NCBI RefSeq assembly: GCF_011752995.1
Contig: NZ_VWWL01000022.1
Span: forward strand, 86,037 to 150,036
DNA length: 64,000 nucleotides
From: Burkholderia sp. Ax-1724
GTDB taxonomy: Bacteria > Pseudomonadota > Gammaproteobacteria > Burkholderiales > Burkholderiaceae
Direction of reading: 5' to 3'
The stretch's first letter is position 1, and each line of letters begins with the position of its first letter. This document shows positions 26,327 through 34,495 of the stretch, in pieces. Position numbers and translations under genes: made by a program. Below the pieces are notes generated by a model. That model searched no databases. It was not told the DNA's origin and was given only the letters and a program-made list of their open reading frames with translations.

Positions 26327-26977
26327 TCACTCTCTCACCAACGACACCGCCGCCGCCGACACGAACTCGGCGCGCACGCTCTCGCCAACGTGGAGTTCGT
26401 CGAGCGGAATATCGCGCGCGACTTGCAGCAGTTGCCGATGTTTCGGTCCACGCAGCGTCACCGTGCAGTTCTTGCCATCGATCCTGACGACAGTCGCGAC
26501 GATCCGCACCCGATGCGCGGACGACACCACGCCCGCCGATGCCGGCAGTGCGAGCGTCGTTTCGGTGCGCTCGCGCACATCTTGGGTTGCGAGCTTCTCG
26601 ACGCGAATCAGCATCGCCTGCTGATACGCGACGTTGAGGCGATCGCCGACACGCAACCGGCTCACGTCCGCGATGCCCCGGTTGACCTCGACGTCGGCGA
26701 GTTGGCCGCGCGGACCCCGCAGCAGCACACGATTGCTGGCGGCATCGACGGCGGCGACGTGCACGCGCATATGAACGACGTCCGCTTCACGCAGCGCCGC
26801 TTGCACGGTATCCGCGGGGACGGTGGTGTCCTGCGCGAAGCCGGGTTGAGCCAACGCGCTCGCGAACAGAGCCGCGCCACAGAGCGCCGCAACCGGTAGC
26901 CTCGCCGTGCGCCGACGGCTCCTGTCATGCTTCCCGTCGTGGCTCATCGCGCTTTCCATGTCGGTCTTCTTGTTCAT
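26327..26977 (-). CDS. Exported protein with two internal beta-type repeats
   Basis: This 216-residue protein has a basic N-terminus and signal peptide ending near GFAQD. The mature part contains two similar ~60-residue units (about 65-125 and 155-216), each with a V-x-V-x-x-V-D/I-D start, an LRGP motif and a closing L-x-V-G-D/E-x-(V/L) strand. This looks like an OB-type or DUF5666-like small beta domain duplicated in tandem. No catalytic motif is seen. In-frame ATGs at 26959 and 26947 are alternative starts. Function unknown. Confidence 0.65.
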   Translation of the reverse strand: MNKKTDMESAMSHDGKHDRSRRRTARLPVAALCGAALFASALAQPGFAQDTTVPADTVQAALREADVVHMRVHVAAVDAASNRVLLRGPRGQLADVEVNRGIADVSRLRVGDRLNVAYQQAMLIRVEKLATQDVRERTETTLALPASAGVVSSAHRVRIVATVVRIDGKNCTVTLRGPKHRQLLQVARDIPLDELHVGESVRAEFVSAAAVSLVRE

Positions 26978-27078
26978 TTTTCATTGCGCCTGTTCGCTGT
27001 TGCGGCCTTGTTTGCCATATGCGGGCAACCTGCTGTCACTGCCGCCGTCGTCGCATGCACAGGCGCAACGCCTCGCGG

Positions 27079-27351
27079 CTAAAGCTCCGGTCGGGCCAGA
27101 TCGCTCGTGACGATATGCTCTCCGTACACCTGCGCGGCGGCAATCGCTTCGAGCCGCGTCGCATGCGGACCGAGCTCCGGTGCGCCGTCGAACGGAAACA
27201 GCACGCGGCCGTCGGTGTTGCGCACGACCTTCAGCACGCCGTAGAAGCGCCGATAGCCGGCCATCTTCGCGGTCGCCGAAATGTCGAAATCGTCCTCCGA
27301 CGTGCCGGGGACGCTGGGAATGAATGCGGTTTTGCTCATGGTTGAAAACAT
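27079..27351 (-). CDS. Small conserved protein, DUF6723-like
   Basis: This 90-residue protein has a core (YRRFYGVLKVVRNTDGRVLFPFDGAPELGPHATRLEA) resembling the Burkholderiaceae DUF6723 family as I remember it: a short alpha/beta protein of unknown role. No signal peptide or membrane segment. A second ATG at 27339 (MSKTAFIP) is an equally possible start, since neither has a clear ribosome-binding site. Confidence 0.6.
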   Translation of the reverse strand: MFSTMSKTAFIPSVPGTSEDDFDISATAKMAGYRRFYGVLKVVRNTDGRVLFPFDGAPELGPHATRLEAIAAAQVYGEHIVTSDLARPEL

Positions 27352-27696
27352 CGGTTATTCGCCGAACCGGCACGCCAGCAAGAGAACGCTGTGCAGCCAG
27401 AGTTCGCGCTGACGGGCGTGCGGACCGCACCCATTGTCTCAAATCTCCGCTTGCAACCGCTGTCGATCCATAAATGCAACTAACAGAATAAATTTTGGAG
27501 ATAAACAGCGGGTGACCACGTCGCCTTCGTTACTCGCACCGCTACCTGGTGGCTTTTATCCCAAGAGAGAGTCGTTCAGGCAACCGACCCGCATCCCGAT
27601 TCCCCTTGATTTAAAAGACAAAATTTGTAATGACCCAGTGTCGGACAACAGGGCAGGGATATAATGCGAGGATTGCCGCTACCTTCCGTCCCCGTT
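27352..27696. other. Intergenic region with candidate promoter of the small lytic transglycosylase
   Basis: This 345-bp AT-richer stretch carries a perfect TATAAT at 27660-27665, placed about 30 bases before ATG 27697. An upstream ATG at 27664 lies inside this -10 box, which argues against it as the start. No good -35 at 16-18 bases. No convincing ORF. Confidence 0.5.
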
Positions 27697-28386
27697 ATGA
27701 GCCGGTTACTTTGCCTGATCGTGCTTTCGTTAGGCCTGATGCAAACCGCAGCAGCCGACGAAAACAGCGACCGAATATCGGCGTATCTCACGCACAAATT
27801 CGGCCTGGCCAAGGACAAAGCTCAAAAGATTTCCGACGCGGTGCAGTCCGCCTCCTCCAAATACTCCCTCCCGCCGGCGCTACTGCTCGCCATCATCTCG
27901 ATCGAATCCCGTTTCAAGGAAAAAGCCCGCGGTGCCAACGGCGCGACGGGGCTCATGCAGGTCGTGCCGCAGGCGCATCGCGGACTGCTGCGCAACGTCA
28001 AGGACCTCACCGAGCCGGGCGCGAACATCGAAGCCGGCTCGGCAATCCTTTACGGCTATATGCGCTCGGCCAACGGCGATCTGAGCGCCGCGCTGAAGAG
28101 CTACGGCGGATCGAAGGCATATGCGCAGAAGGTGAGCTTGCGCGTCGAAGACTTCGCCGCAATCGCTCCGCCGCAGAACGACACGCAGCATGCCGACAGC
28201 CAGGCCGTGCCGTGCGAGGCCGATCGTTGCGCCGGGGCGAATCAGTGGGCCGATGCGTTTAGCGTGCCGGCGGTGCAACCCGCGAGTGCGGCGGTGACGG
28301 CGTCTTCCGTGTCTTCCTCTTCGGCCGCCACTTCGGCTCCGGCCACACGTTCGGTTTCAGGCTCGGCGCGTACCGCATCGAATTAA
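27697..28386 (+). CDS. Small secreted lytic transglycosylase
   Basis: This 229-residue protein has a signal peptide ending near TAAAD, then a compact SLT domain: LPPALLLAIISIESRFKEKA with catalytic E70, GATGLMQVVPQAH, NIEAGSAILYGYM and LKSYGG. The last ~60 residues are a Ser/Ala/Thr-rich low-complexity tail. It resembles the single-domain transglycosylases found with secretion systems or pili, but no such partner is adjacent. ATG 27697 is chosen because the earlier ATG 27664 overlaps a TATAAT box. Confidence 0.85.
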   Translation: MSRLLCLIVLSLGLMQTAAADENSDRISAYLTHKFGLAKDKAQKISDAVQSASSKYSLPPALLLAIISIESRFKEKARGANGATGLMQVVPQAHRGLLRNVKDLTEPGANIEAGSAILYGYMRSANGDLSAALKSYGGSKAYAQKVSLRVEDFAAIAPPQNDTQHADSQAVPCEADRCAGANQWADAFSVPAVQPASAAVTASSVSSSSAATSAPATRSVSGSARTASN

Positions 28387-28546
28387 CCGCATCCGCACGG
28401 TTTTCCCTTCGCTTCAGCCTGCTTTCCGTATCAGAGGCTGCTGCAATCACTGCGAATGCTGACTGTCGCGGCATCCACGCAACCCTCCCCGGTTTCGTCT
28501 CTTTGTCACTCACCGCCACGCGGTGACAGGTTCCCGCTGCACGCTT

Positions 28547-28576
28547 TTACGCACACCCGGCGGCGCGCTCTACAAT
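28547..28576 (+). promoter_or_regulatory. Candidate promoter of the DUF2242 lipoprotein gene
   Basis: TTACGC at 28547 and TACAAT at 28571-28576 are separated by 18 bases. Transcription would start about 35 bases before ATG 28619. Confidence 0.35.
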
Positions 28577-28618
28577 GCATTTCCATTCGCGCCCATGCGG
28601 CGCTCCTTGTACTCGATC

Positions 28619-29413
28619 ATGCAGATCCCGTTTTCCAGAACCACCGCCGCGGCCCTGTTCGGGCTGCTGGCGCTCGCGGCATGCAGCAGCACACCGCAAC
28701 CGCAATTCCAGCAGGAATTGTTCGAAACCGGTGCGAGCCCGTACGCCCGCAACTTCAATTCGAGCACGACCGACGCCTGCGAAGCCGCGCGCCGCGCCTT
28801 GCTGAGCCAAGGCTATCTGACGACGATGGCGCGTCCCGATACCGTCGACGGCACGAAGAATTTCCAGCCGACGAGCGATACCCACGTAGTCGTCGAATTT
28901 CATGTGGTGTGTACGCCGGGAGAAGAGGCGGCCAGCACGAGCATCGTCTACGTGAACGCGGTGCAGAACGGCTTCGCGCTGAAGAAAAGCGATACCTCGG
29001 CGAGCGTCGGGCTGAGCGTGCTTGGCTCGCTGTCGCTGCCGATCCGCTCGAACAGCGACGCGATGGTCAAGATATCGAGCGAGACGATTCCGTCGGGCAA
29101 GTTCTACGACCGTTTCTTCGGCCTCGTCGATCACTACCTGCAAACCGTCGTGCGCACACAGCCGGTGACGAGCAGCACAATCGAAACGCGCGTGCTGCCG
29201 GCCCCCGAACCGATGCCGACGCCGGTACTTGCACCGGAGCCTGCATCGGCGCCGGTTCCGGTGACGACGCCCACCGCGGTTCCTGAGCCGGTTCACGCGT
29301 CAATCGCCGCTGCGGCGCCAGTGGCGGTCCCCGCGCTGGCTCCTACTTTGCCCGATGCGATCGGCCAGGCGGCCGGCATCCAGCCGGCGAGCGGAGCGAG
29401 CCCCGCACCATAA
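28619..29413 (+). CDS. DUF2242 lipoprotein
   Basis: This 264-residue protein has a lipoprotein signal peptide (lipobox LAAC at about residues 19-22). The DUF2242-type domain (ACEAARRALLSQGYLTTMARPDTVDGTKNFQP, HVVVEFHVVCTPG, FYDRFFGLVDHYL) is followed by a Pro/Ala-rich tail from about residue 190 that would be extended. Function unknown; outer-membrane location is inferred from the lipobox. An in-frame ATG at 28595 gives a longer, more basic N-terminus and cannot be excluded. Confidence 0.8.
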   Translation: MQIPFSRTTAAALFGLLALAACSSTPQPQFQQELFETGASPYARNFNSSTTDACEAARRALLSQGYLTTMARPDTVDGTKNFQPTSDTHVVVEFHVVCTPGEEAASTSIVYVNAVQNGFALKKSDTSASVGLSVLGSLSLPIRSNSDAMVKISSETIPSGKFYDRFFGLVDHYLQTVVRTQPVTSSTIETRVLPAPEPMPTPVLAPEPASAPVPVTTPTAVPEPVHASIAAAAPVAVPALAPTLPDAIGQAAGIQPASGASPAP

Positions 29414-29567
29414 ACGTCGAGGCGGCCAACATCGCGGTGCAGCCTGCGGATTCAGGTCGATCAAGCGCTGCCCAGCCTGTCATCCGCGCGCGCAGCGGGA
29501 CTTATCCTATGTTTTTTACTTCATACGTATACATATGTAGTAATAGTTAACAAAGGCTTACCCGTTC

Positions 29568-29576
29568 TGTGGATAA
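29568..29576 (-). promoter_or_regulatory. Perfect DnaA box sequence 1
   Basis: TGTGGATAA on the plus strand is the complement of the consensus DnaA box TTATCCACA. It lies in the AT-rich intergenic region after the DUF2242 gene. Whether DnaA binds here is not known. Confidence 0.5.
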
Positions 29577-29752
29577 CGCCAAAATTCCTCGCTTCATCAA
29601 GGTGATGCAAAACCCATAACCCTGCGGAACACGGTTGTAGAAAAACTACATAAGCGGGATAAGTTCGGCAGCACGTTGACCGGCACCCGTCTTTATCAAG
29701 ATTTCGCACACAAGCTGTTCGACGGGATATCCCGACGTTGTTCATAGCTTGT

Positions 29753-29761
29753 TGTGGATAA
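29753..29761 (-). promoter_or_regulatory. Perfect DnaA box sequence 2
   Basis: This is a second exact TTATCCACA (minus strand), in the same orientation as the first and 185 bases to its right, within the same gene-free stretch. Confidence 0.5.
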
Positions 29762-30003
29762 CCTGTCGCCTCGAGCGCCTTTCGCCGTGTGCGACAGCCC
29801 GCAGTTCGCGCGACGCGAAGAGCTCGCCACCGCACAGACCCTCGCGCGCCGGACGCGCACATTCGAACCGCGGCATGAAGATTGCGCGCTTTCTTTTTGC
29901 AAGCGCAACTGTTGCTATTTAGTCAAAAACATTTGGGCACCGAGCCATCCCGGCATAGAGTTAAAGTGATTTCTGAGGTTCTTGGTGCAATGCGGGGGGA
30001 TGT

Positions 30004-30210
30004 ATGAAACGCAGATCAGCACGACAACTCGTCCGTCTTCTCTCGGACCTTCGGCATGCGGCTCATTGCAGTACCTTGAGGGCGGCAGCGACCAATCGGG
30101 CGATGGCGCTGGCCGCCGCCGAAACCGACGAACATGCCGCCGACGACGGCGACAGCATCGAGTCCACGCGCGACGCCCATCAGGACAAACCGGTCCGGAG
30201 CGGATCATGA
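30004..30210 (+). CDS. Small hypothetical protein
   Basis: This 68-residue ORF has a basic N-terminal half (MKRRSARQLVRLLSDLRHAAH) and an acidic, disordered C-terminal half (ETDEHAADDGDSIEST). GGGGGA precedes the ATG, and the stop overlaps the next gene as ATGA, which supports it being translated. No family recognised. Confidence 0.5.
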   Translation: MKRRSARQLVRLLSDLRHAAHCSTLRAAATNRAMALAAAETDEHAADDGDSIESTRDAHQDKPVRSGS

Positions 30211-30458
30211 GATCCGCAAGCGAGCAGTCGCTGCGGTTTCTGGTCGAGAAGTGGCTTGCGCCGCTGCCTTCGGCGCTGGTTCACGTCACGGAATTCAGCC
30301 GCACGCGCTTGGGCGGCCGGCGTTATGTGCGGGTGGAGACGTCGTCGGAAGAGGGCGCGCGCGGCCTGTTCTTCTTTCGTCACGACGACGGCTGCTGGTG
30401 CGTGTTTCCGCCCACCGCCGATACGCCGAAGCTGTATGCGCATCCGCGGGCCGCATGA
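30207..30458 (+). CDS. Small hypothetical protein
   Basis: This 83-residue soluble protein has a compact alpha/beta-looking composition (LRFLVEKWLAPLP, RRYVRVETSSEEGARGLFFFRHDDGCWCVFPP). Its ATG overlaps the preceding stop, and CCGGAG lies upstream as a ribosome-binding site. No family recognised. It ends 37 bases before the convergent transporter gene. Confidence 0.6.
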   Translation: MRSASEQSLRFLVEKWLAPLPSALVHVTEFSRTRLGGRRYVRVETSSEEGARGLFFFRHDDGCWCVFPPTADTPKLYAHPRAA

Positions 30459-30495
30459 AGGGTTTCAATCGGACAGGCACCGCTGGGTTTGCCGC

Positions 30496-31425
30496 TTACG
30501 ACGCTTGCGGCACGCGTTCGCGGTTGCGCCGCCAGCCCGGCAGCACCTGACACACGATTAATCCCGCCAGCATCAGCGCGCAGCCGGACAGCGCGCGCGC
30601 CGTCAGCGTTTCTCCGAGCACGAGCCAGCCGGCGAGGGCCGCGAACACGCCTTCCATGCTGAAGATCACCGCTGCGTGCGACGGCGCCGCATGCTTTTGG
30701 GCGACCACCTGGATCGTATAGGCGATGCCGACCGACATCGCTCCGCCATACGCGATCGTCGGCGCCGCGCGTGTGAGCACCGCGACGCTGACCGGCTCGA
30801 CCGCGAGGCCGATTGCGAGGCACACGAGCCCGCAGGTCACGAACTGCACGAGCGCGAGCATCAGCGTGTCGTGGCGCGCCGCGAAGCGGCCGACGAGCAT
30901 CATCTGCGCGGAAATCACCAGCGCGCCCGCGAGCTGATACCAGTCGCCGTATAGCATCGAGAAATGTTCGTCGACGCTCAGAAAATACATGCCGACGGCC
31001 GCGAGCAGCGCGCCGAGCCACGTGCCGAGTCCGGTTTTATGGCGAAACAGCACGCCGAGCAACGGCACGATCACGACATACAGCGAACTGATGAAGCCGG
31101 CGTTGGCGATCTTCGTGTATTGCAGCCCGATCTGCTGCAATGAAATCGATACGGCCAGCACGACACCGAGCAGTCCACCGGCGCCGAGCAGTTCGCGAGC
31201 ACCGCCCGGCTCGCGCCTCGTCAATTCGGCGAGCGCCGGGCGGCGTACGCAGACGATCATCGTCAGCACGACGAGCGCGCCGAGCAGAAAGCGCAGGCCG
31301 GTGAACAGAAACGGGCCGATCGCGTCGAGGCTCAGCCGCTGCGCGACAAACGCGGAGCCCCAGATCATTGCGGCGATCAGCATCAGCACGTTGGCGCGCA
31401 GGTGTTGGCGGGTATCGGAATTCAA
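30496..31425 (-). CDS. DMT superfamily transporter (EamA family)
   Basis: This 309-residue inner-membrane protein has about ten hydrophobic segments in two EamA repeats (first: LIAAMIWGSAFVAQR, GLRFLLGALVV; second: SVGIAYTIQVVAQKHAAPSHAAVIFSMEGVFAALAGWLVLGE). These carriers export or import metabolites such as amino acids; the substrate is unknown. The start is set at TTG 31425, which leaves the usual short hydrophilic N-terminus. The first ATG (31383) would cut into the first segment, and the long upstream frame is not family-like. Confidence 0.82.
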   Translation of the reverse strand: MNSDTRQHLRANVLMLIAAMIWGSAFVAQRLSLDAIGPFLFTGLRFLLGALVVLTMIVCVRRPALAELTRREPGGARELLGAGGLLGVVLAVSISLQQIGLQYTKIANAGFISSLYVVIVPLLGVLFRHKTGLGTWLGALLAAVGMYFLSVDEHFSMLYGDWYQLAGALVISAQMMLVGRFAARHDTLMLALVQFVTCGLVCLAIGLAVEPVSVAVLTRAAPTIAYGGAMSVGIAYTIQVVAQKHAAPSHAAVIFSMEGVFAALAGWLVLGETLTARALSGCALMLAGLIVCQVLPGWRRNRERVPQAS

Positions 31426-31897
31426 GTTTTTTGGGTTTCTGGAGTGGGTCGTGCCGGCAAGCGCGTTATTCGTTTGCGGTGGTGCGCGCGGGCAGGCTGT
31501 CGAGACGCGGCCCGTGGTGCCGGGATGACGTATCCGGCGTCGGACCGGCCGGAGATTGTTCACATGATACGCGGGCGTCTCGCGGCCGGACAGGCAAGCG
31601 GCGCGACTTGCGCGACGATCGCGTAACCGTCGGCCGAGCGCTGCCCTGTTTGAATCGGCGAGCTTTGTGGCGAACGGCCTGGTGTTGTCCCTGGTGCGTT
31701 ATTCAGGATGGGTGAAAGCATCACGAAAGCTCGTTGTCTCCCAGAAAATACATATTGAGTTTTGGGCATGACAAACCGCCTACGCTTGGGTAATACTCTT
31801 TCGCGGGGAGTAAAAGGCGCCGTGAAGCCCTGTCTGCTCTACCGTGCAGGTGTCTTCTTTCACATTCGACTCAGTCGTCCGGTTTGGGGAACAACAT
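31426..31897. other. 472-bp divergent intergenic region
   Basis: It lies between the DMT transporter and the small exported protein. ATGACA at 31768 and TAATAC at 31791 (17-base spacer) could be the promoter of the rightward gene, leaving a ~100-base 5' leader. Reading frames seen here have no family features. No strong hairpin was noticed. Confidence 0.4.
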
Positions 31898-32113
31898 ATG
31901 AAAAAAGTTATCGTCTCGCTCGCAGCTGCTTCGATCGCGCTGGTTTCGGTTCAGGCATTCGCACAGGCATCCGACGCAGCCGCTGCGCCGGCTGCTGCCG
32001 CTCCTGCACCGAAGAAGCATCACATCAAGAAGCTGAAGACCCACGGCAAGCGCGCTCCGGTTGCTGCCGCAGCGTCGGCAGCCGGCACGAACGACAAGGG
32101 TGCGACGAACTAA
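31898..32113 (+). CDS. Small exported Ala/Lys-rich protein
   Basis: This 71-residue protein has a clear signal peptide (MKKVIVSLAAASIALVSVQAFA, cleavage before QASD). The mature part of about 49 residues is dominated by Ala, Pro, Lys and His (APKKHHIKKLKTHGKR), similar in composition to acid-shock (Asr-like) periplasmic proteins but without a firm family match. It has its own strong terminator, suggesting abundant single-gene expression. Confidence 0.75.
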   Translation: MKKVIVSLAAASIALVSVQAFAQASDAAAAPAAAAPAPKKHHIKKLKTHGKRAPVAAAASAAGTNDKGATN

Positions 32114-32204
32114 GTTGACGCCCGTTCGTCGGGCACGCGTGCCGTACCGTTGCACCGGGCCGTTAGCGGGCCGTCGCAGTCGGGTGCGGCAAGGCGTTGC
32201 CAGC

Positions 32205-32236
32205 AAAAAGGCCAGAGCTTGTGCTCTGGCCTTTTT
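32205..32236 (+). terminator. Rho-independent terminator after the small exported protein
   Basis: The nine-base GC-rich stem GGCCAGAGC and its complement GCTCTGGCC around a TTGT loop are flanked by A5 and T5, so the terminator can work on both strands. Confidence 0.9.
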
Positions 32237-32317
32237 GCATGCGCGACGGGTTCGCGTTCCGGCCCGGCATTCGCGCGAACCGTGCGCCGCGAGCGTGTCG
32301 ACGCGCGCGGTTCGGCG

Positions 32318-32596
32318 TCAGCCCGCGAGGCCGCGTCGGATGATTTGGTCCAGCAGGCCGTTCATGCCGTCCGGATGCGCGGCGGCGCGCGTTTTCAGTT
32401 CTTCCGCGAGTTCGCTGTTCAGCTTGCACGCGAATGGAACGAGGCCCTGCGCCTGATCGAGCTTGCGTTGCTCGCGCCGGTCGATCTTCGGCTCGGCCGC
32501 GAGACCTGTGCCGCCCCGGCCGACGCCCGCTTGCTTCATTGCGTTGTTCAGTTTCAGTGCCTTGTTCTTTTCAAGGTCGGTTTTTTTCATCGCCAT
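32318..32596 (-). CDS. Small hypothetical protein
   Basis: This 92-residue, highly charged, mostly helical protein (MKKTDLEKNKALKLNNAMKQ; DRREQRKLDQAQGLVPFACKLNSELAEELKTRAAAHPDGMNGLLDQIIRRGL) has a C-terminus suggestive of a ribbon-helix-helix or other small DNA-binding fold. I recognise no named family. ATG 32596 follows AGAGG at eight bases; ATG 32590 is an alternative. Confidence 0.6.
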   Translation of the reverse strand: MAMKKTDLEKNKALKLNNAMKQAGVGRGGTGLAAEPKIDRREQRKLDQAQGLVPFACKLNSELAEELKTRAAAHPDGMNGLLDQIIRRGLAG

Positions 32597-32646
32597 CTGG
32601 AAGGCCTCTGCGAAATAGGTAATCCAGCATTGTACGCAGCGCGCCC

Positions 32647-33405
32647 TTAGCCGGAGCGATCCGACGTTCCCGTCGCAACACTGTCGATCAATGCGCGCAT
32701 TTTCTGCCAATGCGTGCCTTCCCAGAACACGCGCTCGCACACGTCGCAGGTGACGAAGCGGCTATGCCGCTGCAGCACACCGCGCGGCGCGCGCGGGCCG
32801 ACCTCTTCTCGTGCAATGCGCCGCAGCGGCGCATTGCACATCAGGCACAAACGAAACGGCTGCACGCTGCGCGCGAGATCGAGCCGCTCGAATACTTCGC
32901 GAAACTGCTCGCGCGGCCGCAGCGCGCGCACGTAGCAGCCATGCGTGATGTTGCGGCGTTTCAGCAGCTCGCGGTCGCGCGTCAGCACGATGCGCTGCTG
33001 CGCGGCGGCGAGCGCTTCGATGTCGGCGTCCGGATAGTGGTTGTCGTAGAGCGTATCGAAACCGGCAAGGCGCAGAAGCGGTGCAAGGCCGCCGAGGTGC
33101 GCGTCGGCGATGAAGCGCGTCACGCGCAGCGGCCGTTCGCGCACGCGCAGCAACGGTTGAATGTCGAGCGCTTCGAACTTCGGATAGACGGCGACGCGGT
33201 CGCTTTCCGCGAGCAGGTGATTGAAACCGACCGATTCGCCATTCACGAGAATCAGCTCGACCTCGGTATGCGGCACGCCGAGCACTTCGATCATGTGCTT
33301 GGCCGTCGCGCCGCGCGCGCAGACGCAGGCGAACTCGCGCCGGCGCAGCGGCCGGGCGAGAAAGTCGTTCAGCTCCTCGTAGAAGCGGAATGTCGCGGTG
33401 ACCAT
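32647..33405 (-). CDS. Mut7-C RNase domain protein with ubiquitin-like N-terminus
   Basis: This 252-residue protein has an N-terminal Mut7-C ubiquitin-like region (VTATFRFYEELNDFLARPLRRREF...VYPKFEALDIQPLL, residues 1-90). The Mut7-C PIN-type RNase domain (RFIADAHLGGLAPLLRLAGFDTLYDNHYPDADI, RIVLTRDRELLKRR) ends in two Cys pairs (CLMC and CDVC) of a zinc ribbon. It is predicted to be a ribonuclease of unknown target. ATG 33405 starts the ubiquitin-like fold. Confidence 0.88.
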   Translation of the reverse strand: MVTATFRFYEELNDFLARPLRRREFACVCARGATAKHMIEVLGVPHTEVELILVNGESVGFNHLLAESDRVAVYPKFEALDIQPLLRVRERPLRVTRFIADAHLGGLAPLLRLAGFDTLYDNHYPDADIEALAAAQQRIVLTRDRELLKRRNITHGCYVRALRPREQFREVFERLDLARSVQPFRLCLMCNAPLRRIAREEVGPRAPRGVLQRHSRFVTCDVCERVFWEGTHWQKMRALIDSVATGTSDRSG

Positions 33406-33522
33406 GCGAGCAGTATCGCACCGCTCGCGTGGTTCGCTGTGCTGCCCGCCGTATTGCTTGTTGTCCTGCGCGTGTCGCATGAGTGTGCTCTACTTCGGGT
33501 TCTTTAGAAGACGGAGCAATAG

Positions 33523-34392
33523 ATGGACATCGGTTTTATCGGCCTCGGCGAGATGGGTGCCGCGATGGCTGAAAACATTCTGAAAGCGGGCCACCAGGTG
33601 CGCGTGTGGAACCGCTCGCCGGAAAAGGCGCAGGCGCTGGCTGGGCAGGGCGCGCAAATCGTCGCGACGCCGGCTGAAGCGTTTGCAGGCGACGCCGTGT
33701 TCTCGATGCTCGCCGACGATGCCGCGCTGCGCGAGGTCATCACCGCGTCGCTGCTCGAACATGCACCGCGCGGGCTGATCCACGCGAACATGGCCACGAT
33801 CTCGGTTGCGCTCGCCGAGGAACTGGCGACCGCGCATGCGTCGCGCGGCATTCACTACGTGGCCGCGCCGGTGCTCGGGCGGTCCGACGTCGCGGCCGCG
33901 GGCAAGCTGACGATCGTCGCGGGCGGTCCGGCGGAATCGATCGACCGGCTCCAGCCGATTTTCGATGTGCTCGGCCAGAAGACCTGGCGCATCGGCTCGC
34001 TGCCGCAGCAGGCGAACGTGATGAAGCTCGCCGCGAATTTCATGCTCGGCGCGGCGATCGAGACGCTCGGCGAAGCGGCCGCGCTCGTGACCGGCCACGG
34101 CCTCGCGATGCAGGACTTCCTCGACGTGATCACGAGCGGCCTGTTCCAGGGGCCGGTGTACTCGGGTTACGGCAAGCTGATCGCCGAGCAGCGCTTCGAG
34201 CCGGCGCTATTCAAGGCGCGGCTCGGTCTGAAGGACCTGCGTCTCGCGCTCGCCGCCGCCGATGCCGTGACGACGCCGATGCCGGTCGCCAGCGTGGTGC
34301 GCGACAGCCTGATTGAAGCCATTGCGCATGGCGACGGCGAGAAGGACTTCGCGGTGCTGGGCCAGGTCGCGACGCGCCGCGCCGGCCGCTGA
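33523..34392 (+). CDS. NAD(P)-dependent oxidoreductase, 3-hydroxyisobutyrate dehydrogenase family
   Basis: This 289-residue protein has the Rossmann motif IGFIGLGEMGAAMAENILKAGH at the N-terminus, VSVALAEEL and YVAAPVLGRSDVAAAGKLTIVAGG in the substrate region, and the family catalytic lysine in NVMKLAANFML. It belongs to the beta-hydroxyacid dehydrogenase / GLYR-type group; the substrate is not identified. Confidence 0.88.
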   Translation: MDIGFIGLGEMGAAMAENILKAGHQVRVWNRSPEKAQALAGQGAQIVATPAEAFAGDAVFSMLADDAALREVITASLLEHAPRGLIHANMATISVALAEELATAHASRGIHYVAAPVLGRSDVAAAGKLTIVAGGPAESIDRLQPIFDVLGQKTWRIGSLPQQANVMKLAANFMLGAAIETLGEAAALVTGHGLAMQDFLDVITSGLFQGPVYSGYGKLIAEQRFEPALFKARLGLKDLRLALAAADAVTTPMPVASVVRDSLIEAIAHGDGEKDFAVLGQVATRRAGR

Positions 34393-34495
34393 GGCCGTTA
34401 GCGCGCTGACGCTCCCTTGCGGTTTGCCGGAGTCGAGCAGGGTCGCATCGGGTAGCGGGCATAATAGCCCGCCCGCTTCTTCTGCTTCCATTCCG

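Larger units (their letters stand above)
29414..30003. other. 590-bp intergenic region, AT-rich, with DnaA boxes and small dyads
   Basis: No convincing gene is seen. From about 29510 to 29760 the sequence is much more AT-rich than its surroundings. It holds two perfect DnaA-box sequences, the hairpin TGTAG-AAAAA-CTACA (29636-29650) and the perfect 12-bp palindrome CGGGATATCCCG (29723-29734). The right part, to 30003, precedes two small genes and ends with a GGGGGA ribosome-binding site. Confidence 0.6.

Noticed and set aside
27434..27664. A 76-codon plus-strand ORF before the small lytic transglycosylase
   Set aside because: No ribosome-binding site, no family features, and it runs into the TATAAT promoter element of the next gene.
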